Source of the DNA: Sialis fuliginosa
Taxonomy: Eukaryota; Arthropoda; Insecta; Megaloptera; Sialidae
Length of the DNA: 64,000 bases
Assembly (NCBI GenBank): GCA_961205875.1
Contig: OY540811.1
Location: 36,363,340-36,427,339, forward strand
Direction of reading: 5' to 3'
In this document: positions 41,955-54,977 of the stretch, in pieces
Layout of the letters: the number at the start of each line of letters is the position of its first letter
Numbering within the stretch: position 1 is the first letter of the stretch
The notes under the pieces: model-generated
Databases searched by the model: none
Seen by the model: only the letters and a program-made list of their open reading frames with translations
Told to the model about the DNA's origin: nothing
Program-made: the position numbers and the translations under genes

Positions 41955-42630
41955 AATCTATTCTTCTTATAGGCAGTCTATCAAGTAGTGGATACTTGAT
42001 CTTTGCAATTGATCTTTCTACCATTGAACGTACTCTTGAATGAACTGTATTAAAATGTTTCTGTTCATTTGTAAGAAATCCATTGTCTCGGTAAGGTACA
42101 ATAACATGCTGTTGAAGTGTATAAGCCGAATCTCCAAGAATATGTGAATTATTATAAAAAAAAATCTTCTGTACATAAATCTTGCAATCCTGAATACTTA
42201 AATACTCTCATGTCATGTACTGATCCTGGAAATCCCGTAAAACAATGGATAAATTACAATTTTTCATTGCATACAATCTGTAAATTTAAATAGTAGTTTT
42301 GTTGATTTGCAGATTAAAAAATTATATCTATATAAATTCAATTAAAGTTATCTGTAATTGGATTGTTGGATATTTATTGCTATTGATATATGATTCACGG
42401 TCTCTACAAGGAGGTGAAATTTTGATGTGAGTACCATTTACAGCACCAATTACTCTAGGAAACCCTGATTGATTTTTACCTGTACGAATCCGTTGTACCA
42501 AGTATATATAAACAAATATACAACTGTTTTTCAGGGTTGATAATTGCATGACGAAACTCCTCATTATTTTGCAAATGTGGCCCTAGTAAATTCAAAAGGT
42601 AGTTGAAAGTTCCTCTACGCATTCTAAAAA
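41955..42630 (-). pseudogene. PIF/Harbinger nuclease relic, C-terminal two thirds
   Basis: Minus strand gives MRRGTFNYLLNLLGPHLQNN, IRTGKNQSGFPRVIGAVNGT and HIKISPPCRDRESYINSNKY (usual GAVDGTHI, so the first catalytic Asp is Asn), then FTGFPGSVHDMRVFKYSGLQ, and after a frameshift in a T-run near 42160 NNSHILGDSAYTLQQHVIVP and SRVRSMVERSIAKIKYPLL. These are HARBI1-type DDE motifs (second Asp in SVHD, Glu in MVE). Confidence 0.85.
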
Positions 42631-43402
42631 CAAGAAAATGTTATACTTATCACTATAATTTATTATGTTAACAAATTTTCATTTTGTAGGTATTAGATTA
42701 GTCAACTTGCTGCATATATAATAATATATATATAATAAGTTACATTATTGATATTTGAACCTACCGTTGTTTTCTGCGCGACATATTATAAAAATGCGAA
42801 TATAATATTATATCACCTTGACAGTGGTGACTTATGCTGTAATCTAAAAAGACTGATATTCCCCTGAATTATTCATTAATACAGATGTGTATAAATTTAA
42901 ATCAAAATTCTCAAAATTTAATTATTTTAAAAATATAAAACTAAAACTATAAAGAAAAATACAAAATTTTACAGGATTGAAAAAAATGATTGTATTGAGA
43001 ATTTCTTGATGATTGATGATTTTCTTGATACTGATTGGATACTTGGTGATTGATAGAAGAACAACACTCAACAACTACTGATTTTGTACTATCTTTATTT
43101 CGAAATTTCATCGGCTTTTATACCAAATAAAACTTACATAACTTACATAATAATGATTAAAATGACTTATGCAACTTATATAACTAATTGATAACTTCTA
43201 ACTTATAAACAGATTTATAAACTAAATACAATTAATTATTTTGCCGTAACAATGATAGTGTTTAAATGTTTCTGTTTTACTGTGTTGGTTTAATCTTTGA
43301 GGTTAACAAATAAAAGAATAATTTTGGATGTTTATTTATTTTATTTATTTAACAGAAGAAATATTTATTGTAAATTTATTTATTTCACTATTATTTTGAT
43401 AA
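42631..43402. other. AT-rich DNA, nothing recognised
   Basis: Tandem-like short motifs (ACTTACATAACTTACATAAT near 43135) only. Confidence 0.5.
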
Positions 43403-43542
43403 CCCACACAACACACTCATGTATAATATACATACATATATGTAATGTTAATAGAAAACGTTGATTTTATGTACATATGCGGCTTATATCAAACATATAC
43501 GCGCGTAGATATTATTAATTATACGTAAGTGTGTTGTGTGGG
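43403..43542. mobile_element. 140-bp MITE with 15-bp inverted ends
   Basis: CCCACACAACACACT at the left is inverted as AGTGTGTTGTGTGGG at the right. The interior is AT-rich. No clear target duplication. Confidence 0.75.
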
Positions 43543-43705
43543 AACTATGGAATAAAATACAGCAAAATTAGCTATTTTTATTTAAAACTTTAGACATTAC
43601 ATTTTTAATAACATGAGCAAAAAGCGAAAAATCATCTATGTTGCTTTGAATGTCAGTGTTTTTATTATTAATAGCTGTAGCTACTACTAGAAAATCTGAT
43701 AAAAT

Positions 43706-44470
43706 TTAGTTGCCTAATGTTTTTGTAGCTTCGGTTAGTGCCTCAATAGCTAAAATTTTATTATTATAATAATCTTTTCTGACATCGCAATCTTCTGATA
43801 TTTTTTTGGCATACGAAATTGTTTCATCGACACTCTGCGTAGCTATTAGACGCCTCTTACTAGGATTATTATCACTTGTCCTGTGAGGCCTTCGCTTTAA
43901 TGTATTTTTGTGAACATGATTGTCAACCCCAGTGTTATTTGGCTGTGTTTTCCAAAAAAATGCCTTCGTTTTCACCAGTGTTGGCAGCAGAACAATGAAA
44001 AATCGGTTGATCATCTTCAAAGTTCTATAAAACAAATATTTCATTAATGGTTGATGTTGAAAGGAAACAATATAATGATTTTGTATAATATACTAAATAC
44101 TAATAAAACGAATTAACTCCTCTTTGACTGATGCGTCACCCGATACTTCAGTTTGAGACATGTGTGATAAAATGTCAGTTTGAGTGATTTTTATTTCGGA
44201 ACAAGGTCCTCCTCCTCTCTTTTTCATATGATTATTTAAATCACTAGCTTTTCTTTTGGCGGTACATTTTATATCTTGGTAAGTTTTGTACAAAAAATAA
44301 ATTTAAATTAATTTAGAATATAAACTTATATATAAATATAATGAAATAATAAAAAAATTACTTTTCTCCATTCTTTCCAACTCCTTTTAGGTCCTTGGAT
44401 TTATTTCATAAGGAATATCTTACCATCTATTTTCAGCATCTTTTTTGGTGAATTCTTGGTCAAATTTTCC
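43706..44470 (-). pseudogene. Harbinger-associated Myb/SANT-like protein relic
   Basis: Minus strand 44350-44470 reads EFTKKDAENRW and GPKRSWKEWRK, then 44093-44293 gives TYQDIKCTAKRKASDLNNHM KKRGGGP, the zeste-like Myb/SANT signature found in PIF/Harbinger second proteins. 43706-44044 has a basic stretch (KRRPHRTSDNNPSKRRL) and a C-terminal DYYNNKILAIEALTEATKTL. Frames are split by stops. In Harbinger elements this protein binds the TIRs and helps import the nuclease. Confidence 0.75.
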
Positions 44471-44479
44471 ATTCTTTAA

Positions 44480-44993
44480 TTAAAAAAATTTGTTGTGAAC
44501 GCTGCTTAGTTCTTGGAAGTTTTGAGGAAATTTTATATATGTATATATGTGTTAAAAACTTCCGGTAGATTCAATACTTTTGTTACTGCTTCAATAGTCC
44601 TACTTGTTGATGCTTGGGAAATAGCCGTATATATATTTCTACCAATGCTTAATTGGTAGAAACCACTGTAAGGACCTTTAAAACAGAAAAGTGTATTTAA
44701 TATATATAATAATATTATATAAGGGATGAAAATATTTTGAAAAATAATTTGTAATTCAATATTAAAATGTACCATGGTCATTGAATCTATAGCAGATTTC
44801 CTCGACGGGCCTTCAACAATATCAATTCAGTTTTGTGTTGCATCTTTGGACAAATGAAACTGTTTAATAAATTGTTTCTCAGATAATTCAAAAGCATCCA
44901 CTTCTACTATAGAAGTTTCGTCCTCTTGTATCTTCTAGTTCTTCTATTTCATTTATCAAATCAAAAACCAAATTGTTAGCATGAATAAATGCC
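44480..44993 (-). pseudogene. PIF/Harbinger nuclease relic, N-terminal part
   Basis: From a probable start at 44993 it reads MAFIHANNLVFDLINEIEEL, FELSEKQFIKQFHLSKDA-like, then SGFYQLSIGRNIYTAISQAS and TSRTIEAVTKVLNLPEVFNT, the helix-turn-helix part of HARBI1-type nucleases. After QNFQELSSVHNKFF it stops and the Myb ORF follows. The catalytic part is missing here; it may be what lies at 41955-42630, in which case the element is rearranged. Confidence 0.7.
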
Positions 44994-45399
44994 ATAGTTG
45001 TTTAATTAATGCAATATAGCTGTAAATAATAATAACTATTATATATTATATTATGGGTCTATTGGCACTAAAATTTAAAGCTTATTGCTTTTATATTTTT
45101 TATTAATTAATAAAATTTATACTTATATCATTACTGTTTTTCAACTGTCAGTATATTATAGGGTTGAAATTTTTTAGTGCCATTAAACATTTTAAATTAA
45201 AAGTATAAATTTCTTTTAATTTTATAAGTTTGTTAAGTAATTTAATTTTAATAACATATTAAAATTCCAATACTCACTTTTAATTAATTTAAAAATCTCA
45301 CAACACACAATTGTTTTGGGTTATCAATACAAGATCGAGATATTTATTTGCAATTACTATGTAGCCTAGTATGTAGGTATATTAAAACATAACCAAACA

Positions 45400-45619
45400 A
45401 ATAAAAAAGTCGAACGGCGATCGAGAGAGATTTATAATCTCGCATGCAAAAGACCACTCTAGATTTTTCATTCTATTTTTTACGCAATTTTACGAACGAA
45501 AAGTCGAATCGAGATTCAAGAATACGCATTTTCGTTGCGTTCGAAATTTTAGGAAATAATCTGGTTACTTACTAGAAAGTCGAACGAAAAAAAAGTCGAG
45601 CGAACTCGAGAATAGGGGC
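45400..45619. repeat. probable right terminus of the Harbinger relic
   Basis: The end reads, inward on the minus strand, GGGCCCCTATTCTCGAGTTC then GCTCGACTTTTTTTTCG, a terminal-repeat style with repeated TCGAAC/GTCGAA motifs across 45408-45600. No matching left end was found, so the element is incomplete or its left end diverged. Confidence 0.45.
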
Positions 45620-45774
45620 CCTGAGTGTCGAAATATACTGATTATAAAATTACTCTAGCGCACAAACTGATCTCAGTGCGTTACGTCAAGTTTATGAAAT
45701 TCTCAACCAGTGAAACACTAGACGTTATTCACGTCAAAAAATATGATATAAAGGCTTCAGTAAATAACGTACGC

Positions 45775-46582
45775 ATAGACATAGAGAATGGACCAGGCAT
45801 CTAACCCGAGAGCAGAGTCGTGTCAAAAGAAAGAGATAGAAACAGGTTTGGAATATACTTGTCCTTTTTTTAAACAGGAGTGTAACTATTTCATTCTTAG
45901 CCCCGAACATTAAAAATATTCATAGATATTATCATAATATATTAATATACTGTTGATTAATATATGATATTATTATATGTATATGTATATAAAGAGGTTA
46001 AAATAATTAACGTTATAAAAAATTTTATTTAAAAAAAGAAACAATTATTGATTTCTAAATAATTTAAGTTTCGAATTTTTTTAACCAATTTTAATATTTT
46101 GTTCTAATATCAAAAAAACTATTTAAAATTTTGTTAAGTAAATCTTGTATGTGCTGTTTGTAAGTGCAATCCACCTCATCATTTTGTAGCAAGCAACCAC
46201 GTGGGAATTGATTTAAAACTATTTTTTATTAATATATATTTAATATTTTTGGTAGCAAAAATGTTATTTTCCCGGAATATGCGTTCATAATTTTGCAAAT
46301 TTCTATCAGATCAATTGATTTTTTTTTAAATTTCCTCGATGAAATATGAACCATTATAGTATGTTTATTGTTTATATTATTTACTTTTCTAATAAAAAAC
46401 TTATTGCACAAAAATCACAAGACAGAAATACTACCCTGAACTATAGTAAGCTACCAATCAGATTCTTAGAAAAAGAGGTAGATATATGTATTCCAAACTA
46501 CACTGCATCTCTCTCTCCCTTTTTGAACAGATGTTACACCATTGAGTTAATACAGAATGCACTGTCCATTCTCTATGTCTAT
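45775..46582. mobile_element. non-coding TIR element, about 0.8 kb
   Basis: ATAGACATAGAGAATGGAC at 45775-45793 is found inverted at 46564-46582, with CGTAC close outside both ends. Subterminal sequences share GTTTGGAATA and TCTG(T/C)TC-type pieces. No transposase. The family is not assigned. Confidence 0.6.
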
Positions 46583-46619
46583 GAACGTACATACGCTATA
46601 ATTTGAAATAGAATGTTAT

Positions 46620-47275
46620 TTACATGTTTTCTTATTATGGCTATAATAATCTTGTCCCGTATTGAGTTCCTTGTCAATATCGAAACCTGTTAAAGTTAGA
46701 TTTAGTTTGGTAATAACTTGTGTTTAAGATATATGTAAGTACCTACTTAATATTAATGATATATTTATCTCGGTTGATTCATTGTACATTACATTTGTCC
46801 TGTTATAAAATATCAACTGATTAGCCGGTATAATAATTAGTATTATTATATCTATAATTTTTATTTTTTCGGAAACTACTATTCCTTCTTCAGTGCTACA
46901 AACAATACATAATTTATATTATTTTATATTCATATACAATATACAAAAATAATATAAAACTTACCAGTTTTTTTTTTTAAATAAAATTTAAAGTGTATAA
47001 TATTTTTCTTATTTTTACAATTTTTACAAATAGAATTTTTCACGGTTAAAAATTAATTTTGAATTTTAAATTGGATTATTGTAAATTTGTTGCAAATATT
47101 CAGTATTAATTCTAATATTAATAGAATTTTTGTTAGAAATATCATTTTTCTGATATTTATCTATTTTTTTAATTTTTTGGATATTTAAAATTCTGGTATC
47201 CTTAAAATTAAATTCGTGGTTTGTTTCATTAACGTATGATTTTAAAGCTGTTGATTCTTAACATATTTGTGGAAT
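46620..47275. other. AT-rich DNA, nothing recognised
   Basis: No coding signal or repeat partner noticed. Confidence 0.5.
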
Positions 47276-47500
47276 TTAATTCAATTGTACACGTTTTGAG
47301 GCTTCCGCGGTGATCTTGATATGGATCTTGGCTTCTGGGTGTAAGTCGTGTCGGTTTGGTCGTGTTATCGGCCAACTTTTCGTCAGACATTGCAGTGGAC
47401 ATCTTCAGGGCTTTTAGAAGAGCCCTGAAGATGTCCACTGTAATGTGTGACGAAACGTTGGCCGATAACACGGCCAAACCGACGCGGCTTAATTCAATTG
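47276..47500. repeat. 201-bp insertion with a 68-bp-arm hairpin, flanked by 12-bp direct repeats
   Basis: TTAATTCAATTG occurs at 47276-47287 and 47489-47500. Between them arms 47345-47412 and 47421-47488 are inverted copies around an 8-nt loop. Each arm reads CTGAAGATGTCCACTG ... GACGAAA ... GTTGGCCGATAACAC on its outward strand, which contains the CUGANGA and GAAA boxes of hammerhead ribozymes in order. Such sequences occur in Penelope-like retroelements; that assignment is an inference. Confidence 0.6.
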
Positions 47501-47577
47501 GATAAATATTATTTCTTTGGATCACTAAATCTGTAATCATGTGATCGTTTGTTATAATCGGATCTGCCGCAATTGAC

Positions 47578-48640
47578 ATTTTACTTCCATGTTCTGAAAG
47601 AAATGGAAGTATTGTAATACCATCGAAAAATCGTGTCCGAGAAAATGACAAATTCTGATTGTACTAACTTCAAAATTTAAAGAAAAGTTAATTTCCGCAT
47701 GGCGGCTGTACGTGTGTCTGTGTGTCTGTGCGGATGTAGAATTTTCTTTCGTTCACGATAACTACTGTAAAAATGCACCGATCTGAATTATTTTTGGGGA
47801 AAATGTTTATCTCAGTGAGTACTCCAGACCTATTGATTTTGGTGCTAATCGGATTAGGGGTTTTGGAAATATTCGAAATGTTGTAACTTTTTTCGTCTAA
47901 AAAGTGAATATTGCGAGTATTATCTCACTAATTTTGATAAGATTTGGTACATTTGCAGTTCAATTGAATCTAAGGGACATTTATTATTTGTACGTGCCCA
48001 AACAGCCATTAAAGGGGTGAAAAACACACTTAAAATTTGAATTTTAAATACTAATATGTCATTAATTCATGTTTCCTTGGAAACAAATGCAACTAAATTC
48101 AAATTTGATTCAAATTGTCAAATTAGTTTTTCTACGAATGTGAATTATGTTTTTGACATTAGAAAACTAATATTTATATACAAATGGCAAAAAGAGCTGT
48201 AACCGTCGTAAGTATATATGTTTTTTATGTATTACGAAATTTATATTCATAGTAGTAGGTTATATAAATAAAATATTTAAAAAAATGTATATTTAAAAAT
48301 TATTTAAAAAGATAGAAACAACATGGAAGTCATGTATGGTTCTCCATACCGATATTTTAAGTAATTCTGACAAATAAAAATTCCAACATGTTACTCTAGA
48401 TCAGTTTTTACCAAATAGTGTACACCAAGGTGTACCCGCCGGTGTTTCAAGGGGTACCTATGCGATGTAATTCTTCATGTGTTTTGAAGAACAAATTTTG
48501 CATAATTGAGGTTTTTTACTCTTTTTTTACTTCCATGTTTTGAAAAAAATGGAAATGTTGTAATACCGTTGAAAAATTTTGTCCGAGATAAAAGCGGATT
48601 CTAATTGTATTATATTAACATCAAAACTTAAAAAAAATTT
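47578..48640. repeat. two diverged direct repeats in AT-rich DNA
   Basis: 47578-47690 and 48530-48640 share ACTTCCATGTT-TGAAA-AAATGGAA, TTGTAATACC and TTGTCCGAGA. Between them lies AT-rich DNA with a GTGTGTCTGTGTGTCTGTG run near 47710. They look like ends or pieces of one interspersed family. Confidence 0.65.
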
Positions 48641-50663
48641 GTTTAAAAATAAGAATAAAATGTATTACATTTTCAGCTCTGTTTCTATATTGTCAATTGA
48701 AACATGTCAGTTTGATATAAACGCTCTTTGTTGTTTTGGCAGATATTGCAGATTCTTACAAAATCAGTTTGCAACGGATTTTGTTTAAACTTGATTATTG
48801 CGTTTTACAGTCGTAATATAATTATTGTCGTGTTCGCACGTTCCATATTTTCGTATTTTTTCTTGTTTATACATACATGAAATGTACTGTATAATAAAAT
48901 ATAGTGATCATGAAAAAATTCGAACTCGAGATTTCAACGGAATTACACGTATTGAGGGTCCCTGAATCACGTACGACCATTATCTCAATGACGTCTGTAT
49001 GTCTGTGTGTCTATGAACGCTCTGCAGCCAAAACGGTAAGACTTACAGACATGAAATTTTTAACTTAAGGTTCTTGCATACTGTAGATGTGCACCTCCTA
49101 TTTTTGAAAATCATCACTAAATCGGAAACGGATGTTTACTGATGTCAATTTTTGAATTTTTCGAATTATTTTTTAAACAGTGCGCAGTAGAAAAAAATGT
49201 TTTAAATTAAAGTTATAGAAAATGCTCTTGTCTATAATTTATGTTCTGTTCATTTTTCCCCCCCAAATTTTTTTTTAGGAAATAATCGATTTTCTTTAAT
49301 TTTTCAAATTATGTTTTAAGCGGTACGTTTTAGAAAAAAATGTTTTAGATACAAGTTATAGAGAATATTACTATCTATAATTTTTATATATTCATTTTAA
49401 AAAAAAAATGTACAAGGAAATATTTTTTTTTAAATTTTATTTCAGTGGGTTCATAACAGAAAAAAATGTTTACAATAAAAGTTGTAGAGAACGTTATTTT
49501 CTATAATTTATGTTCTTTTCTTTTTTTGTATCTTTTATGAATTGACCAAAAAATAATTTTTATTTTTATTTAAAAATAATTTTAATAATGTTTAAATAAT
49601 CCAGTTATCTATGAAAATAGCATTTATTCTTACAACTGTCAATTAAATAGATGTATAGAAATACTAATGTAATGTAAGAAAGTGTTAACTTATGTAATTT
49701 CTTCTGTATCATGATGTATAAAAAAGTCTTGTGCCGACCAGGGCAGTTTATTTTTATATGTTATATTAATTCACCAAACAACTTAAAAGTGTATCGTGTA
49801 GTTTTGTTTTGTGTAATATCCTAATTGCCACCACGACTTACCTGACTGGAATAAAGAGGGATTCTAGTGAAAACGTGACGATCCTAACCTCCATTTTACC
49901 TAAAATTTACCCGTCACGCAGAAGCAGAATCCATCGCAGGTATCAGTTGAGATTTCACCGGAGTTTCAAAGGTATGTGCAAAATATTCAATCAGATAAGT
50001 GTTATAACCATACAGTTCATAATTTCGAAAAATTATCACACAGTGGTCAATACCTACTTGTGTTTTGTTTTCAAAAACCTGTCGTTAAAGTCAATTTTTT
50101 TTGCTATTTTGTATTTGTATCATTGACCCGAATTATCAATCTCAAATTAGGACTATAAAAACAGCTTGAGTTATTTTCCCACAACTCGATCCTAGTCATT
50201 TAATATTTTTCCGGTTCGTATCGCGAAAAGAAATCTCATAATTAACAATAATAATAATAATGTTTTTATTTTGTTGTAAGTTACTTTACGACCTGTAGAA
50301 ACTTACTGCTAAAAATTACATTTCATATAAATAGCTATAAGGTACAGGCACCAGTCTTCGCCGCTTTAAGAGCATGTTATACTGATTTTTGGGATTAATG
50401 GGCTTCTTTTTGTAATTATTAAATCAATTTAATTACCAAAGTTCGCAAATATATAATAGTTTGTTTTTAAATTATAACCCTTGTTTTTTCTCCAGTAATG
50501 GATAAAGTAAAACCAGTAATGGGCACCCAGTGATGGACACTTGCTAATGATTACAAAATGTTAAATACTACGACACAAAAGTTATAAAATAAAGAATCGT
50601 AAAATTTGAAATAATGTAAAACAGATGCTATGATCAAATTAAGTTGTTTTACAGTTAACATCT
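48641..50663. repeat. AT-rich DNA with an interspersed repeat at 49340-49755
   Basis: 49340-49755 matches parts of 36240-36810. 49141-49440 has three similar units built on AAAAAAATGTTTTA-ATA-AAGTTATAGA, a loose tandem array. 49756-50663 shows nothing I can name. Confidence 0.6.
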
Positions 50664-50775
50664 CTTACACACTAGCGACTTTTAGCAGCGCGACTATCGC
50701 CAGTGAGTATGGGTTTTGCGATTTACATATAAAACAATGTAAAATGAATGTACGCGATAGTCGCTAGTGTGTAAG
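50664..50775. mobile_element. 112-bp MITE with inverted CTTACACACTAGCGAC ends
   Basis: CTTACACACTAGCGAC at the left, GTCGCTAGTGTGTAAG at the right; GCGACTATCGC and GCGATAGTCGC extend the pairing inside. It sits 12 bp left of the big Harbinger element. Confidence 0.85.
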
Positions 50776-51218
50776 TAAGGGGTCTTATGGTGGATTGCAT
50801 AAAGAAAAAAATAACGGAGCATTAGTTAATTGCTCGATTAACTAATCGAAGTAAACACGTTGCATAAAGAAAACTATCACACCGATTAACTAAGTTTCAC
50901 AGAATTATATTATAACTCAATAATTGAGGCGTGTTAAAACAAAAGTCGCCTAATCCATCTAAATTTATTTTCTACAAATCGTTTTTTTCTTTTAATATTT
51001 TTGTAGTTCTAATATCAGTTTTTATGGTCAATAATATCATAATGCACTGATAACAGATTCAAATTATGAAGAAAACAAATTAAAACTATTACAAAATTTT
51101 GAGTAATTTTTACAACAAATTTGGATTAGAAGACTTTTGTTTAGTATGCATGGATTTAGACAAGTTTTATTTAAGTTTTGTAAATTATTTAATTGTTTAT
51201 TTGTTGTATTGATCTTTT

Positions 51219-51282
51219 CTGAAACAGATGTTACAAATGCTAACAATAAGATATTAAATATCTTGCTGTTAGCATTTGTAAC
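51219..51282. repeat. palindrome interrupted by the hAT at 51283
   Basis: GAAACAGATGTTACAAATGC with TAACA pairs with TGTTAGCATTTGTAAC and, beyond the hAT, ATCTATTTC at 54230-54238. Removing the hAT restores arms of about 28 bp around ATAAGATATTAAATATCTTGC. Confidence 0.75.
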
Positions 51283-51673
51283 TAGAGCTGTAGCAAACCG
51301 TATGTATTCGGTACTGAGTAACGGGTGCGCCATCTATAGTTCGAGTAACGAAACGTTACACACAAATACATTTCGTTACTTGCATTTTTCGTACCTAGTA
51401 TACTGTTCTAGTATACGCAAGTACCGTTGATGGCGTTGATGCGTGTATTGAAACGTTTGCTGATCGTGTTTTATGAATGCGCGCGCTTATTCGGTGAATT
51501 TAAAAACGTACATTACAAAGAACGATGATTGTTTAAGTAAAATATAATGTGGAAATTCGTCATCCAAATAATTGGAACATAAGTCTGATCAATTTTGCAT
51601 GGAAACAATAGAAAAATCCATTAAATGATACATAATTTCGGAATGAGATTTTTGCTTTTTTGCAGATTACAGA

Positions 51674-53899
51674 TAGTCCACGGTATTTAGATTAAAATTC
51701 GCCATATAGAAGAAAAAAATTATAAAGTTTTGATACTTTGTCCACGAACTCTCAGTAAGGTTCGGAATAAGAACCCGAAAAGTTCCCACCTAAATCGTGG
51801 ATGGAACATCCCCTTTCACGTAAAAAACTACCCCCGGAATGAAATTTATTCCAGTTTTTCCCATTTTTCATCCGAACCGCTGTTCGGAGAAAAAAATATT
51901 ACAGGAATTAAAGATTCTACATAAAATTCTACGTAAAAAATGTCATGTGCACTATTCGGTTAATTCCCAGCCTACTCTCGCAATCGTTGCTCAAAGTGAA
52001 GGGTAGTTTTGGGAACGCAGCGAAAAATCGGCGTAACAATAGTTTTCAACATACATATTTCCAAAACGGCTGATTTTACGTAAAAAATGATTATGATAAA
52101 AATTATGGAACTTTATCTTCTCTATCAGATCCATGCACCACGAATTTTTTTCAAACATTTTTCATTGATTTTTTTGCCCATTTTTCACAAACGCGCATTC
52201 TATTATTTTACATGGAGAAGATTTTTTAGTAAAAATTATCATCAAAATATGGTAAAATATGTTGTCTATGTGTGTGCGTATGTGTATGTGTGCCTGTCCC
52301 CTGAATTTTTGTCGCACGCTTAACTCAAGAACCACTGGACCGATTTTAATGAAACTTTGTTTGTTGGTTCTGACTAGTAGATGATCCCATATAAAAATCA
52401 TCAAAATCGTGTGGAAGGTAAGGAGGTTGTACCTTAAAATCGGTATTTTTTCAAAATATCTCAAAAGGACGCATCGTTTGTTTAAATTGTATTATATTTT
52501 GTAAAAAAAAATGGAGTGTACAATGTACATTTGTGAAAAAAGGCCAAAAAATCAATGAAAAACGTTTGAAATAAAAATCGTAGCACATGAATCTCATAGA
52601 AGAGATTCAGTTCTATAATTTTCATAATAATACTTTTTTACGTTAAGTTCACCGTTACGAAAATATTTACGGTGAAAAATCATGTTATGCAGATTTTTCG
52701 CTTCGTTCTCAAAACTTCCCTTCACTTTGAGCTTCAATTGCGAGAGTAGGCTGGGGATTAACCGAATAGAGCATATCACATTTTTTACGCAGAATTTTAT
52801 ATAGAATATTTAATTCTTACTATATTTTTTTCTTCGAATGACAGTTCGGAAGAAAAATATTGTAGAAAGTTTCACGAAAGCAAATATATTTAAATCCACA
52901 AAAAAATAGTTCGTTTCATAAGTTGGTTGTCCAATTAAAACATGCCATAATTTTATCTCATCGATATATGCAGTTTATCAACAATATTCCTATTGGGTAT
53001 TTTACCAAACTAAATCTTGACAGACAGTTATCATAGGCGCTACAAAATGGGGTTAAAATGAAAACGAACAACATTTCATCATTTGTTTTCACTACAGAGG
53101 CACAATGTCTACCTTACATCTTCAAAATTTGTCTGTCAAGTGGGTTGCTGGAAACGATCCGGCTGTATTAAAATTGGTTTGCGCTGCTTAAACATGTATT
53201 TCAACTACCATAGAGAAGGTTGTCTAAATTCGTCAACCGAAGAGGAATTAATCCAAGAAGCCAACATAAAATCAATAAAAATATACAAAACTTAGTGGAA
53301 TAGACTTACGAGGGTAAACCACTAAATTAAAGTTTGTTAAAAGCTGTACTCAATGGGTTGTATGGAAAAGTGCTCAAAATATGAAATGTACGTTTGTGAA
53401 AAAGAGCAAAAAAAATCAATGAAAAACGTTTGAAAAAAATTCGTGGTGCATGGATCTCATAGAGAAGATAAAGTTCCATAATTTTTATCATAATCATTTT
53501 TTACGTAAAATCAGCCGTTTTGGAAATATGTATGTTGAAAACTATTGTTACGCCGATTTTTCGCTGCGTTCCCAAAACTACCCTTCACTTTGAGCAACGA
53601 TTGCGAGAGTAGGCTGGGAATTAACCGAATAGTGCACATGACATTTTTTACGTAGAATTTTATGTAGAATCTTTAATTCCTGTAATTTTTTTTTTTCGAA
53701 CAGCGGTTCGGATGAAAAATGGGAAAAACTGGAATAAATTTCATTCCGGGGGTAGTTTTTTACGTGAAAGGGGATGTTCCATCCACGATTTAGGTGGGAA
53801 CTTTTCGGGCTCTTATTTCAAACACTACTAAGAGTTCGTGGACAAAGTATCAAAACTTTATGAATTTGTTCTTCTAAAATATCTAATTTACTTGGACTA
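51674..53899. mobile_element. fold-back element copy 1, 2226 bp
   Basis: Highly similar to 57899-60108 along its length. It begins TAGTCCACGG and ends inverted TTGGACTA; arms of about 500 bp are inverted copies (TTTTGATACTTTGTCCACGA and so on). A diverged third arm-like copy lies inside at about 52570-52830. AGA may be a 3-bp target duplication on both sides. ORFs at 53083-53295 and 52087-52323 are unlike any protein I know. Confidence 0.85.
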
Positions 53900-53926
53900 A
53901 GACATATAATTTTATTATTGACTTTT

Positions 53927-54010
53927 TGTATTTTTATTTTTTTTGTCAGTGCAAATTTTTTTACCGCCTGTATTTTTATTTTTTTTGTCAGTGCAAATTT
54001 TTTTACCGCC
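53927..54010. repeat. 42-bp unit repeated twice in tandem
   Basis: TGTATTTTTATTTTTTTTGT plus CAGTGCAAATTTTTTTACCGCC occurs twice, exactly. Confidence 0.92.
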
Positions 54011-54977
54011 AAGGCCTCGCAAAATGTACACGGCTCAGGGCCTCGCGTTGGCTAGCGCCGGCGTACGCAAATACGACTCGATTCGTTGCTCTAACATAAT
54101 ATAGCAAGTTATGAGGTATCAGAAGTAACGAGTAACGTAACGATACGAAAGTAACGAGTACTAGTTGTTATAGTAACGAATACATACGGGTACGCTTTTT
54201 TTCGTTACTTTTACACCTCTATTTGTAACATCTATTTCAAATTTTGAAATATTATATTTTATTTAATGGATAAGACTGAGTTTTGTTTTAACACACAGTT
54301 TTATTATTGATTTTGAACGTGATAAGACAAGATTTGTCATGTATAATACTGGGTAATTGTACCTTTATACATAAAGAACAGAACCTGATAGCTAACTCAG
54401 TTTGGGTCAGGGGGTGGATAAGGCGACTTTTGTTTTAACACGACTCATTTCTACCACAGAATAAAGATACTCATTTCTACTAGATTTCAACCAGGGTTGT
54501 CAGATTTCTTAAATGCTCTGACGGGACATAGTCTTCGGGGTGGGGGGGGGGGAGGTATAAACACATTAACATAAATAATAAAACATAAATATTGTGGTAA
54601 GTTAATTTCATCAAGATGAATTTTAAAAAATCACAATGAGTTAGTAAACGCAAGTATTTAATGTTTAATGCTGTTCATTATTGTAGAAAATTTTGGAAAC
54701 AGATAATTACAGATACTACAATTGTTAAATTGTACTTTTTATGAGATTTTTTGAAATTATACTGTACGTTTTATTAGAAGAATTTATTTTACACAATTTT
54801 ATGACTGGGCAGTGCAAATTTATGATTCTACCTAATATATCATCAAATGTTTGCCAAATGTACATTTCGTTTGATAATTTTTAAGATGTAAAAAACATCT
54901 GTGTTTTATGGACGCCTGAGTTATGACAAAAAATTCAAACGCATGCGTACTAGAATCATTACGGTGTCGAATGATGT

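Larger units (their letters stand above)
51275..54229. mobile_element. hAT-type element, 2939 bp, with TTTGTAAC duplications
   Basis: The element (51283-54221) has ends TAGAGCTGTAGCAAACCGTA and, inverted, TAGAGGTGTAAAAGTAACG; both ends then carry GTATGTATTCG. TTTGTAAC flanks it on both sides (51275-51282, 54222-54229). Most of its interior is a fold-back insertion (51674-53899). No hAT transposase remains. Confidence 0.87.

Noticed and set aside
47229-47651. 140-codon minus-strand ORF
   Set aside because: It runs across the 68-bp-arm hairpin and its flanks; no domain, and the frame is explained by the palindrome.
53083-53295. protein gene inside the fold-back element
   Set aside because: The equivalent frame in the other copy (59331-59525) differs by indels and stops differently, so coding selection is not supported.
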